From Novosphingobium flavum (GTDB taxonomy: Bacteria > Pseudomonadota > Alphaproteobacteria > Sphingomonadales > Sphingomonadaceae): DNA of 64,000 nucleotides. Positions 22,904-31,814 of this stretch are shown piece after piece. Position numbers and translations under genes: made by a program. The notes under the pieces were generated by a model that saw nothing but the letters and a program-made list of their open reading frames with translations, searched no databases and was not told where the DNA came from. The stretch's first letter is position 1. Each line of letters begins with the position of its first letter. The DNA is taken from NCBI RefSeq assembly GCF_014230315.1, contig NZ_JACLAW010000002.1, forward strand, positions 248,001 through 312,000, read 5' to 3'.

Positions 22904-25141
22904 TCAGTTCCTGAACAGGCTCGACCAGTCAACATAGGGCAGGACCGAGGCGTGGTCATCCGTCCAGGCGCGGCCGGTGGGTGGGAGGAGCGAATCCCAC
23001 TTCTGCTGCGGCGAGGCGGCGCGGACCCGCTGGAGCAGGGCGGGATCGCGCGCGAAGAGAACCCAGGTGCTGGGCGAATAGACCTTGCGATCCTCCGGCA
23101 CATCATGGCGGACCATGGCGGCGAGGCCTCTCTGGCGGGCGATTGCGGCCAGCACCGGTTCCAGCTCGATATGGCGGTTGGAGATGTGGACGACCAGCAG
23201 GCCGCGCGGCTGAAGCACGCGGAAATAGACGCCGAAGGCTTCCGAGGTGAGCAGGTGGAGCGGGATGGCATCCGAGGTGAAGGCATCGACCGCCAGGAAG
23301 TCGAGGCTGCCGGGGGCCTGTGCGGCGAGTTCGAGGCGCGCGTCGCCGATCGTGACCCGCGCATCGGGGGCGCAATCGGCCAGATAGGTGAAGCGGCGCG
23401 TGGTGGAATAGGCAAGGATCGCCGGGTCGATCTCGTAGAAGCGCCACGACTGGCCGGGCTGGTGGAAGCAGGCGAGCGTGCCCGCGCCGAGGCCGACCAC
23501 CCCGACCCGCGCCGAGGGCCCGATCAGTTGCGGCAGCTTGCCGAGGGTGAGCGCGGCGCCGGAGGTGGGGCCATAATAGGTCTGGACGAGGCGGCGGCCG
23601 GCCGGGTCGGTCCGCTGCTGGCCGTGGAGCGTGGTGCCGTGGGCGAGGGTGCGCAGGTGGGCCTGCGGATAGTCGCGCACCGCGTAGATCCCGAAGTAGG
23701 AACGGGTGCGGACGTGTTCGAGCGTATCGTGCACCGTCCACCAGCCGCCGCTGGCGAGCATGGCGGCGAGCAGGACGCCGACGAACAGCGGGCGCCATGC
23801 GAGCAGGCCAAGGCCAAAGGCGGCCAGCGCGAGGTGCAGCATCCAGCCGAGCATCCCGTCGGCATCGGCCTCGACCACGTCGTGGAGAAGCCAGGCGAGG
23901 AACAGGCAGAAGGCGAAGACGACGCCCGCGGTAACGCGGCAGACCTCGGGCGAGAGGCCGGGCATCTCGCGCCAGTCAAGCCGCGCGGGGAAAGGCAGCA
24001 GGGCGGCGGCGGCGAGGATCAGGATCGGGTGTTCCCACGCCCAGTCGAACACCAGGGGCGCGATCAGGGCGCAGAACAGGCCGCCGAGCGCGCCGCCGAC
24101 CGACATGATGAAATAGAACAGGGTCAGCTGCGAGGCGGCGGGGCGCAGGTCATAGAGCCGGGAGTGCAGCGCACCGGCGATGAAGAACAGCAGGATCACC
24201 CCGAACAGCGCCGCGGCCATGGTGCCCGATCCGGTCGAGACCATGGCGTATGACCCGGCCACGACCATGATCGCCGGAGCGGCGAGCGTGACGAAATAGG
24301 CCGGCACGCGGTTGTGCGCGAATGCGACCACGAAGCTGAGCAGGTAGAGCCCGAGCGGGATCACCCAGAGCAGCGGCATTGCGAAGACGTCTGTCGTCAG
24401 GTGAGTGGTGGTCGACAGCATCAGGCCCGAGGGCACGGCCGAGAGCGCCAGCCACAAGGCGATGCGGCGCGCCGGGATCGGTTCGGCCGGAGCGGCTTCG
24501 GCGGCCTGTGCGGCGACCATGCCGGCGGCGCGGCGGGACCATGCCGCGCAGGCGACGAGGATCAGCAGCAGCCCGTACCCCGCGCTCCACCCCCACGACT
24601 GGGCATGGAGCGAGAGCAGCGGCTCGGCCAGGAGCGGATAGGCGAGCAGGCCCGCGAACGAGCCAAGGTTGGAGGCGGCATAGAGCGGATAGGGATCGCC
24701 CGCCGCACCCGCCGCCGCATACCAGCGCTGCATCAAGGGTGCTTGGGCCGAGACCAGCAGGAAGACCGGGCCGATCGTCAGCAGGAACAGCAGCGGCACC
24801 CACCAGACCTCGCTGCCCGGCGCGGGCGGGGCGAGCGGATAGAGCGTGATCGGCAGGGTCAGCGCGGCCAGCGCGAGCAGGGCGAGGTGGATGCGACCCT
24901 GCGTGCGCACCGGCCAGCGGCCCATCAGGTGCGCGTAGAGGTAGCCGCCGAGCAGCAGCGCCTGGTAAACCAGCATGGCGCTGTTCCAGACATTGGGCGC
25001 GCCGCCGAGCCGGGGCAGGGCGAGGCGCGCGACCAGCGGCTGGACGAGGAACAGCAGGAACGAGCCAGCGAAGATCGCGGCGACGAACAGGCCGCGCCGC
25101 GCAGCCGGCGCGGCGGGCACGGACGAGGGAGCCGCGCTCAA
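22904..25141 (-). CDS. membrane protein fused to a spermidine-synthase-like domain
   Basis: 745 aa. Residues 1-about 460 contain 12 or so hydrophobic segments resembling a transporter-like membrane domain; residues about 480-745 form a Rossmann methyltransferase-like domain of the spermidine synthase type: GPSARVGVVGLGAGTLAC, YEIDPAILAYS, VTIGDARLEL, DFLAVDAFTSDAIPLHLLT. Such fusions are widespread and uncharacterised; the soluble part lacks a demonstrated polyamine activity. The start is a TTG at 25141, overlapping the hemB stop by 4 bp, hence translational coupling. Note the aspartates needed in true spermidine synthases (GDAR, DAFTSD) are kept. Confidence 0.82.
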   Translation of the reverse strand: MSAAPSSVPAAPAARRGLFVAAIFAGSFLLFLVQPLVARLALPRLGGAPNVWNSAMLVYQALLLGGYLYAHLMGRWPVRTQGRIHLALLALAALTLPITLYPLAPPAPGSEVWWVPLLFLLTIGPVFLLVSAQAPLMQRWYAAAGAAGDPYPLYAASNLGSFAGLLAYPLLAEPLLSLHAQSWGWSAGYGLLLILVACAAWSRRAAGMVAAQAAEAAPAEPIPARRIALWLALSAVPSGLMLSTTTHLTTDVFAMPLLWVIPLGLYLLSFVVAFAHNRVPAYFVTLAAPAIMVVAGSYAMVSTGSGTMAAALFGVILLFFIAGALHSRLYDLRPAASQLTLFYFIMSVGGALGGLFCALIAPLVFDWAWEHPILILAAAALLPFPARLDWREMPGLSPEVCRVTAGVVFAFCLFLAWLLHDVVEADADGMLGWMLHLALAAFGLGLLAWRPLFVGVLLAAMLASGGWWTVHDTLEHVRTRSYFGIYAVRDYPQAHLRTLAHGTTLHGQQRTDPAGRRLVQTYYGPTSGAALTLGKLPQLIGPSARVGVVGLGAGTLACFHQPGQSWRFYEIDPAILAYSTTRRFTYLADCAPDARVTIGDARLELAAQAPGSLDFLAVDAFTSDAIPLHLLTSEAFGVYFRVLQPRGLLVVHISNRHIELEPVLAAIARQRGLAAMVRHDVPEDRKVYSPSTWVLFARDPALLQRVRAASPQQKWDSLLPPTGRAWTDDHASVLPYVDWSSLFRN

Positions 25142-26145
25142 GCCCCGAGCAGGCGGGCGGCGTGGGCCGCGTGGTAGGTCAGCACGCCCGAGCAGCCCGC
25201 GCGCTTGAAGCTGGTCAGCGTTTCCAGCACGAGCGCGTCGCGGTCTCCCGCGCCGGCCGCGGCGGCGGCCTCGATCATCGCGTATTCGCCGGAGACCTGA
25301 TAGGCGAAGACCGGCACCTCGAAGCGCTGCTTCACCCTGACAACGATGTCGAGATAGGGCAGGCCCGGCTTGACCATCACGCTGTCGGCGCCCTCGGCAA
25401 GATCGAGCGCGACTTCGCGCAGGGCTTCCTCGCCGTTGGCAGGGTCCATCTGGTAAGTCTTCTTGTCGCCCTTCAGGAGCCCGCCCGAGCCGACCGCATC
25501 GCGGAACGGGCCATAGAAGGCCGAGGCATATTTGGCGGCATAGCTCATGATCTGGACGTTGGTGTGGCCGCCCTGTTCGAGCGCGGCGCGGATCAGGCCG
25601 ACGCGGCCGTCCATCATGTCGGACGGGGCGATGATGTCGGCCCCGGCATTCGCCTGGTTGAGGCTCTGCGCGACGAGGATCCCGGCCGTCTCGTCATTCG
25701 CCACGTAGCCAGCCGCATCGAGCACGCCGTCCTGCCCATGGCTGGTATAGGGATCGAGCGCGACGTCGGTGAGGATGCCGATGTCCGAACCGACCGCATC
25801 GCGGATCGCCTTGGTGGCACGGCACATCAGGTTGTCCGGGTTGAGCGCTTCCGTCGCCCGGTCGTCGCGCTGGTCGCGCGCCGTGTTGGGGAAGAGGGCG
25901 AGGCACGGAATGCCGAGGGCAACGGCCTCCTTCGCCCGCTGGGCAATGCCCTTGACGCACCAGCGCGAAACGCCGGGGAGCGAGGCGATCGGCTCCTCCA
26001 CGATGCTGGAGTTGTCGGCACCCTCGGTGACGAACAACGGCCAGATCAGGTCGGCCGGGGACAGGACGATCTCACGGTGGAGCGCGCGGCTCCACGCGGT
26101 GGCGCGGGTGCGGCGCAGGCGCAGCGCAGGATAGGCGGCAGTCAT
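25138..26145 (-). CDS. hemB: porphobilinogen synthase (delta-aminolevulinate dehydratase)
   Basis: 335 aa. It condenses two 5-aminolevulinate molecules to porphobilinogen in heme and cobalamin synthesis. The two active-site lysines are in MSYAAKYASAFYGPFRDA and DSVMVKPGLPYLD. The metal-binding region lacks the triple-cysteine zinc cluster; it has LTDVALDPYTSHGQDG, typical of Mg-dependent enzymes. I take the ATG at 26145 (MTAAYPALR); an upstream start adds seven residues. Other heme genes in the window (hemE, hemJ) are near the origin, 20 kb away. Confidence 0.95.
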   Translation of the reverse strand: MTAAYPALRLRRTRATAWSRALHREIVLSPADLIWPLFVTEGADNSSIVEEPIASLPGVSRWCVKGIAQRAKEAVALGIPCLALFPNTARDQRDDRATEALNPDNLMCRATKAIRDAVGSDIGILTDVALDPYTSHGQDGVLDAAGYVANDETAGILVAQSLNQANAGADIIAPSDMMDGRVGLIRAALEQGGHTNVQIMSYAAKYASAFYGPFRDAVGSGGLLKGDKKTYQMDPANGEEALREVALDLAEGADSVMVKPGLPYLDIVVRVKQRFEVPVFAYQVSGEYAMIEAAAAAGAGDRDALVLETLTSFKRAGCSGVLTYHAAHAARLLGA

Positions 26146-26240
26146 GGTGCGGCTTCCCTGCCGCAAAGGCGGGGCGGGTTCAAGCGCCGGGGTTGAAATG
26201 GCCGATGTGAAAGGCGCCGGGGCGGTTGCCCCGCGCCGCC

Positions 26241-27842
26241 TCAGCGCATGGCGATGCGCTGGATCTTCTGCGGGGCCGCGGCGAGGGCGGCGCCGGTCCG
26301 CAGCGATTTCATCTGGACCAGCTTGGCGCGGAAGGCATCGAGATCGCGGGTATCGACCTGGCGGGTGACGGTGGCGAAGGCCGTGCCGAGCGGGTTCACC
26401 GTGTGGCCGCTGCGATACATCTCGTAGTGCAGGTGCGGGCCGGTGGAGAGGCCGGTCGAGCCGACATAGCCGATCACTTCGCCCGCGCTGACCCGCTCGC
26501 CAGGGGCGACGGCGATGCGGCTCATGTGGCCGTAGCCAGTGCCGAGGCCGCCGCCGTGTTCAAGCCGGACGTAGTTGCCGTGGCCGCCGTGATAGCCGGC
26601 GAAGGAAACCACGCCCGCCGCCGTGGCGACGATCGGCGAGCCCCAGCGCGCGCCGAAATCGACGCCCGCGTGCATGCGGCTGTAGCCGAGGATCGGGTGG
26701 AAGCGCTGGCCGTAGGACGAGGTGACGCGGCCGTTGACCGGGAGCAGCATCCCCGCGCCGCCCTGCACCCAGGACTCGGTGGTGAAGGACGAGGCGGAAT
26801 AGAAGGCGCCGTCATTGCCCCAGCGCAGCAGTTCGGCGACCGGGGCACTGCCGCGATCGAGCCCGGCATAGAGCAGGTTGCCGACTTCGGTTTCCCCGGT
26901 GACGGCGCGCTTCATTGCGAAGACCAGATCGAACGAATCGCCCGGCTGGACATCGCCTTCGAGGCTGATGTGGGCATCGAGCGCCTGGAGATATTCCTGG
27001 ATGGTCTGCGGCGGGGCGCCGGCGGCGCGGGCCGAGCGATAGAGGCTGTCCCCCACCGTGCCGCGAATGCGCAAGGGGGTGGTGTCGACCGCGATCGGCA
27101 GCTTCTGCAGGGCCAGCGCGGCGCCGACGCGGTGCAGGGCGAGGGCGAGATCGAACCGAGCGCGCAACTGCGCGCCGACGAGCGGGCGCGGCTCGCCCGG
27201 CGCCCGGCGCGGGCCGAGGACGAAGGAGACGCGGGTGCCGGGGGCTATGCCGCCTTGCTCCGCCTGCGCGGCGATCAGGGCCTCGGCGCGGGCGGCATCG
27301 TCCGATGCGGCACCGGCGCGCTGGAACAGGCGGGCGAGGCTGTCGCCCGGAGAGAGGACCGAGGTCAGTTCGATCTCGGCCCGCTCGGGCACGAAGGGCA
27401 CTTCGCGGTAGGCGCGGGTCGGCCCCATGCGGCGGCCCGATTCGCCGCCGCGCGCGAGCGGCATGATCGACTGGGCGCGGAATTCCTCGGCCGATGCGGC
27501 ATCGACCGCCATGGCGGGGGCGGCATCGAGCCGGGCGAAATCGGGCCAGAAGCCAAGGGCGAGCACGATCAGGCCAAGCAGGGTGCCCATGCCGCGCCAC
27601 CAGCGGCGCGAGCCGATATCCTCGGCCAGATCGGGGACGAGATCGGCGCGGGCGAGGCGTTCCCGCCAATTTCCGGGGTTGCAATCGGCCGGCGGGGCAA
27701 GTTCGGTGAGGTCGAGGACGGCGCTGCCGCACGCGACAGGACGTGCGAAAGCGGCAGGATTGGCAAAGGACGCGGCACGGCCCGCCGCCATGCGGCGCGC
27801 CGGGGCCATGCCCTGCTCTTCTGCCTCTTGCGGTCTGAACAC
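26241..27842 (-). CDS. M23 family metallopeptidase (MepM-like)
   Basis: 533 aa. A cytoplasmic N-terminal segment of about 85 residues, one membrane segment (about 86-100, MGTLLGLIVLALGFWP), a periplasmic LysM/OapA-like part, and a C-terminal LytM domain. The zinc ligands are complete: MHAGVD (His391, Asp395) and HLHYE (His470, His472). It should cut peptide cross-links in peptidoglycan. The start is a GTG at 27842 with GGAGG four bases before; an ATG 33 bp downstream is the alternative. Divergent from the helicase gene. Unlike the M23 gene near 9.2 kb this copy is intact. Confidence 0.9.
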   Translation of the reverse strand: MFRPQEAEEQGMAPARRMAAGRAASFANPAAFARPVACGSAVLDLTELAPPADCNPGNWRERLARADLVPDLAEDIGSRRWWRGMGTLLGLIVLALGFWPDFARLDAAPAMAVDAASAEEFRAQSIMPLARGGESGRRMGPTRAYREVPFVPERAEIELTSVLSPGDSLARLFQRAGAASDDAARAEALIAAQAEQGGIAPGTRVSFVLGPRRAPGEPRPLVGAQLRARFDLALALHRVGAALALQKLPIAVDTTPLRIRGTVGDSLYRSARAAGAPPQTIQEYLQALDAHISLEGDVQPGDSFDLVFAMKRAVTGETEVGNLLYAGLDRGSAPVAELLRWGNDGAFYSASSFTTESWVQGGAGMLLPVNGRVTSSYGQRFHPILGYSRMHAGVDFGARWGSPIVATAAGVVSFAGYHGGHGNYVRLEHGGGLGTGYGHMSRIAVAPGERVSAGEVIGYVGSTGLSTGPHLHYEMYRSGHTVNPLGTAFATVTRQVDTRDLDAFRAKLVQMKSLRTGAALAAAPQKIQRIAMR

Positions 27843-27908
27843 GTACCCTCCGTCGCGCGCGGGCGTTTTTCCGCGCTGTGCGACGGGATCGACCCTGCAC
27901 CCGAACGG

Positions 27909-27923
27909 TTAACACCAGCCTAA
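27909..27923. promoter_or_regulatory. possible CtrA box
   Basis: TTAA-N7-CTAA, one mismatch from the CtrA full site TTAA-N7-TTAA, in the divergent gap between the M23 peptidase and the helicase, about 67 bp upstream of the peptidase start. Such a site can occur by chance in this window; shown as a hint only. Confidence 0.3.
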
Positions 27924-28033
27924 AGCCGCGTTTTTACGGAGCTTGTTTGCTCCCGCCGCGCGGACGCAGCTGTGGTCAATTCATCGCCGCAGCCTTGCGA
28001 GAGGACAGGGGCGATGCCAGATCGGGGGTAGCG

Positions 28034-30748
28034 ATGGCCAATCGACTGCCTCATCCTGTTTCACGCGGCGCCGAGGGCAAGGTGTTGGCCGTGCTCGGCC
28101 CGACCAACACCGGCAAGACTCACCTCGCGATCGAACGGCTCTGCGCCCATTCCTCGGGCGCGATCGGCTTTCCGCTGCGCCTGCTGGCGCGCGAGGTCTA
28201 TGACCGGGTGGTGGCGATCAAGGGGCCCAGCGAGGTTGCCCTGATCACCGGCGAGGAGCGGATCGAGCCCAAGGGCGCGCGCTGGCTGCTCTGCACGGTC
28301 GAGGCCATGCCCCGATTCGGCTATGGCGACAGGCCGGACCTGTCCTTCGTCGCGCTGGACGAGGCGCAGCTGGCCGCCGACCGCGAGCGCGGGCACATCT
28401 TCACCGACCGGCTGCTTCATGCGCGGGGCCGCGACGAGACGATGATCCTCGGCTCGGCGGTGATGGAGCCGATGGTCCGCGCGCTCGTGCCGGGGGCCGA
28501 GATCGTCAGCCGCCCGCGCTTCTCCACGCTGAGCCATGCCGGGGCCAAGAAGCTTTCGCGGATTCCCCCGAGGAGCGCGATCGTCGCCTTCTCGGCCGAG
28601 CAGGTCTATGCCGTGGCCGAAATGCTGCGACGCTTCCGCGGCGGGGCGGCGGTGGTGATGGGGGCGCTCTCGCCCGAGACCCGCAACCGGCAGGTGGCGC
28701 TGTTCCAGTCGGGCGAGGTCGACTATCTCGTCGCCACCGACGCGATCGGGATGGGGCTCAACCTCGACGTGACACACGTCGCCTTCGCCGGCCTTTCGAA
28801 GTTCGACGGGGTGCGCAACCGGCGGCTGACCCCGATGGAGATGGCCCAGATCGCCGGGCGCGCCGGGCGGCACCAGCGCGACGGGACGTTCGGCACGCTG
28901 GCGGGCGCCGGCGGGATGGATGCCGAGTTCACCGAGGAAGAGATCTGGGCGATCGAAGAGCACCGCTTCGCCCCGCTGACCAAGATCTTCTGGCGCGATT
29001 CGCAGCCGCGACTCGACAGCCTGGACCATTTGATCGACGATCTGGCCCGCCCGCCCGAACGGCCCGAGCTGGCCCCGGCGCCCGAGGCGATCGACCTGGC
29101 GGTGATGCGGCGGCTGGCCGAGGACCCCGAGATCGCCGCCAGCGTGCGCGGCCGCGCCGCCGTCGCCCGGTTTCGCGAGGCGTGTTCGCTGCCCGATTTC
29201 CGCCAGCACGGCGCCGACACTCATGCCCGGTTCGTCGCACGCTTGTGGGAAGACCTGCGCAGAGGCTATCTGGGCAGCGATTTCGTTGCCAGCCGGATTG
29301 CCGAACTGGATAATCCGGGCGGGGATATCGATACGCTGCAGGGGCGGATCGCCGCGATCCGTTCGTGGAGCTATATCGCGCAGCGCCCCGACTGGGTGCT
29401 GGCGCGGGAGGAAATGGCCGCGCGGGCCCGCGCGGTCGAGGCTCGCTTGTCGGACGCGCTCCATGCGCGGCTGACCGAGCGGTTCGTGAACAGGCGCACG
29501 GCGGTGCTGATGCGCAAGGTGGGGCCCGATGCGGCCCTGCTGCCGGTGACACTCGAAGGGAATGTACTGTTGGTGGACGGGGAAAAGCTGGGGAAGCTCG
29601 AAGGCTTCCACTTCAAGGTCGATCCGGAGGCGCACCATAGCGACCACAAGCTGCTGTTCGCCGCGGCAGAGCGCCACTTGCCGCAGCTGTTCGCCGAGCG
29701 GGCGGGCGCGCTGGCGGGCGAGATCGCGGGCGGAACCGCCGCGCTCGAACTGAGCGGCGGGGCGATCCTCAATGGCCGCGAAGTGCTGGCGCGGCTGGCA
29801 CCGGGCAAGGCCCTGCTGGCGCCGCAGGTGAAGCTCGAGCCCGCGCTCGAGGCGATCCCGGCTGCCGAGCGCAAGCTGCTCAAGGAAGCGATCGACGCCT
29901 GGCTGGCGGCAAAGCTGGCCGTGCTCGCCCCGCTTGCGGCGGTGGACGAGGCGAGCCGCGCCGAGGCGGGCGGGCCGGAACTGCGCGCGCTGCTGATTCG
30001 CCTTGCCGAGCGCGGCGGCCTGCTGGAGCGGGCCGGGTCCGGGCTCGAGGCGCTGAAGCCCGAGCAGCGCGACGGCCTGCGCAAGCTTGGCGTGCGGATC
30101 GGCGCGATTGACCTGTTCATGCCGGCCATGCTCAAGCCCGCCGCGCTCGGCGCCTGGCGCGAGCTGGCGACGATGCGCGGCGTGCGCCTGCCCGAGGTGG
30201 CCGCGGAAATGCCACCGGTCCTGCCCGCGACCGGGGGCCGCGCGCCGCTCGGCTATCGCCGCTTCGACAAGCAGGCCCTGCGCATCGACATGGCCGAGAA
30301 GCTGCTGCGCGAGGCCCATGGCCGCCGCGCGGCCTCGGCCGGCAACAAATTCTGGATCGACCCGGCGCTGGCCCGTTCGACCGGGCTGACCCCGGAAGCG
30401 CACATGCACCTGCTGCGGATCGCGGGCTTCGCTCCGCAGGTTCCGCCGACGCTGGGCGAGGGCGTGTTCGGGCCGCCGGCCCCGCCGCTGTTCCGCTGGC
30501 GGCCGCCCCGGCGCGCCGAGGGCGGCGAGCAGCAGGGTCATGGCGAGCGCGGGCGCGGGCAGCATCGCGATCAGGGCAAGCGCCATGAACGCGGGCCCGG
30601 CAAGCAGGCCGAAGCACCGACCCAGGACCGGCGCGGCAAGGACAAGCCCAAGGGCCCGCGCCCGCCCCGCCCGGCCCCGCCGCGCGAGGAAGCACCTGCG
30701 GGCGGCGGCGCCTTTGCCGCGCTCGCCGCGCTGGTCGGCCGGGTCTGA
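28034..30748 (+). CDS. SUV3-like RNA/DNA helicase
   Basis: 904 aa superfamily 2 helicase resembling the mitochondrial SUV3 RNA helicase. Walker A GPTNTGKT is at residues 22-29, DEAQ box in VALDEAQLA, motif V-like DYLVATDAIGMGLNL and motif VI IAGRAGRHQRDG. After the helicase core (about 1-340) comes a long all-alpha region, and the last 85 residues are a low-complexity tail rich in Arg, Gly, His, Lys and Pro, likely RNA-binding. The ATG at 28034 follows GGGGGTAGCG. It is 9 bp upstream of the S4 protein and probably works in RNA turnover, as SUV3 does; no exonuclease gene is adjacent. Confidence 0.88.
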   Translation: MANRLPHPVSRGAEGKVLAVLGPTNTGKTHLAIERLCAHSSGAIGFPLRLLAREVYDRVVAIKGPSEVALITGEERIEPKGARWLLCTVEAMPRFGYGDRPDLSFVALDEAQLAADRERGHIFTDRLLHARGRDETMILGSAVMEPMVRALVPGAEIVSRPRFSTLSHAGAKKLSRIPPRSAIVAFSAEQVYAVAEMLRRFRGGAAVVMGALSPETRNRQVALFQSGEVDYLVATDAIGMGLNLDVTHVAFAGLSKFDGVRNRRLTPMEMAQIAGRAGRHQRDGTFGTLAGAGGMDAEFTEEEIWAIEEHRFAPLTKIFWRDSQPRLDSLDHLIDDLARPPERPELAPAPEAIDLAVMRRLAEDPEIAASVRGRAAVARFREACSLPDFRQHGADTHARFVARLWEDLRRGYLGSDFVASRIAELDNPGGDIDTLQGRIAAIRSWSYIAQRPDWVLAREEMAARARAVEARLSDALHARLTERFVNRRTAVLMRKVGPDAALLPVTLEGNVLLVDGEKLGKLEGFHFKVDPEAHHSDHKLLFAAAERHLPQLFAERAGALAGEIAGGTAALELSGGAILNGREVLARLAPGKALLAPQVKLEPALEAIPAAERKLLKEAIDAWLAAKLAVLAPLAAVDEASRAEAGGPELRALLIRLAERGGLLERAGSGLEALKPEQRDGLRKLGVRIGAIDLFMPAMLKPAALGAWRELATMRGVRLPEVAAEMPPVLPATGGRAPLGYRRFDKQALRIDMAEKLLREAHGRRAASAGNKFWIDPALARSTGLTPEAHMHLLRIAGFAPQVPPTLGEGVFGPPAPPLFRWRPPRRAEGGEQQGHGERGRGQHRDQGKRHERGPGKQAEAPTQDRRGKDKPKGPRPPRPAPPREEAPAGGGAFAALAALVGRV

Positions 30749-30757
30749 GAGGCGCGC

Positions 30758-31087
30758 TTGCGCATCGACAAGCTGCTCTGGTTCCTCCGCTTCGCGCCGA
30801 GCCGCAACTCGGCGCAGGAATGGGTGGCGGCGGGGCACATCCGGCTGAACGGGCGGCGGATCGAGCGCGCCAGCGCCGCAGTGCGTGAGGGCGACGTGCT
30901 GGTCCTGCCGCTGCGCAGCCACGTCAAGGTGATCGAGCTGCTCGCCCTGCCCGAGCGGCGCGGACCGGCCCCGGAAGCGCAGGCGTGTTATCGCGTGCTT
31001 GACGCAGGGACCGCAAATCCCATAGCAGCGGCGATAACATCGCCCGACAGCGATAGACCGGAACACCAAGGGGAACCTTCGCCATGA
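30758..31087 (+). CDS. RNA-binding S4 domain protein (Hsp15-like)
   Basis: 109 aa. The S4 fold occupies residues 1-60: [33 protein letters not shown], then [10 protein letters not shown]. Hsp15 binds stalled 50S subunits with peptidyl-tRNA and recycles them. The start is a TTG at 30758, 10 bp after the helicase stop. The C-terminal 45 residues are weakly conserved. Its stop overlaps the fdxA start by 4 bp (ATGA), so helicase, S4 protein and ferredoxin are one operon. Confidence 0.87.
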   Translation: MRIDKLLWFLRFAPSRNSAQEWVAAGHIRLNGRRIERASAAVREGDVLVLPLRSHVKVIELLALPERRGPAPEAQACYRVLDAGTANPIAAAITSPDSDRPEHQGEPSP

Positions 31088-31422
31088 CCTATGTCGTCAC
31101 CGACGCCTGCATCCGCTGCAAGTATATGGACTGCGTCGAGGTCTGCCCGGTCGACTGCTTCTACGAGGGCGAGAACATGCTCGTCATCAACCCCAACGAA
31201 TGCATCGACTGCGGCGTCTGCGAGCCGGAATGCCCGGCCGAGGCGATCCTGCCCGATACCGAGAGCGGGCTGGAGCAGTGGCTCGAGCTCAATGCCAAGT
31301 ATTCGGCCGAGTGGCCGAACCTGACCACCAAGCGCGACACCCCGCCCGATGCCGACGAGCACAAGGGCGAGGATGGCAAGTTCGACAAGTACTTCTCCGC
31401 CGAACCCGGCGAGGGCGACTGA
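31084..31422 (+). CDS. fdxA: 7Fe ferredoxin
   Basis: 112 aa. Two clusters are read from the cysteines: [17 protein letters not shown] (3Fe-4S plus one ligand to the other) and [12 protein letters not shown] (4Fe-4S). The C-terminal 50 residues with WP, TTKRD and DKYFS are typical of the alphaproteobacterial FdxA type. It is an electron carrier of low potential; partner unknown. Gene 4 bp overlapped with the S4 gene, last in the operon; the CarD promoter region begins after it. Confidence 0.93.
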   Translation: MTYVVTDACIRCKYMDCVEVCPVDCFYEGENMLVINPNECIDCGVCEPECPAEAILPDTESGLEQWLELNAKYSAEWPNLTTKRDTPPDADEHKGEDGKFDKYFSAEPGEGD

Positions 31423-31814
31423 TCGCAGCCCGAGGAGGCAGCGGGTAAGCGGCGATTCGCCCGCTGGCCCCGCTGCTGACAACATGCCGCACTGCCGCAT
31501 CCGCGGCACTCAGGCCTGAAATCCTTTGGCATCACGCAAAGCTTCACCCTCCTGCCCCAAGGGGCATGGGGGGCCTTCGCACATGCGTTAGCCCTTAGGG
31601 CTGGAAATTTTATCCACACGGTGTTATATAGGCCACACCTGCCCGGGCGCCCGCCCATTGGCAGCAGGAATCACGAAAGGCAGGATAACAGCAAATCGGG
31701 TTGTTCAAGGGGGCTTCGCGTGGCGGTGCCCCGTGGCGATTTTCGCCCCTTCAATTCCGTGAATCCTGGCCGGGGCTGGTCAGGCGGCTGAAATCCTGCA
31801 TGAAAGGACGATAC
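31423..31814 (+). other. 392 bp gap between fdxA and carD
   Basis: No gene seen. The first 170 bases contain imperfect palindromes of GC-rich sequence (for example around 31451-31475) and no U-run terminator. Around 31600-31640 the DNA is AT-rich with a likely promoter and a perfect DnaA box (see 31602-31630). The last 180 bases would be a long 5' leader of carD; I see no leader peptide with a good ribosome binding site and no known riboswitch. Confidence 0.6.
31602..31630 (+). promoter_or_regulatory. probable carD promoter overlapping a consensus DnaA box
   Basis: TGGAAA (31602-31607, 4 of 6 match to TTGACA), a 17-base spacer, and TATATA (31625-31630) with an extended TG three bases upstream. 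The spacer contains TTATCCACA (31610-31618), an exact match to the classic DnaA box. DnaA bound there would be placed on top of the promoter. Function is inferred. Confidence 0.5.

Noticed and set aside
28048..28064. TGTTTCACGCGGC near the start of the helicase gene as a possible parS
   Set aside because: Only the left half fits; the central CACGTG is broken.
28061..31069. 1002-codon open frame antisense to the SUV3-like helicase, S4 gene and the start of fdxA
   Set aside because: Composition is Arg/Gly/Ala/His-rich with no domain; it mirrors three well-supported genes and is a usual artefact of high GC third positions.
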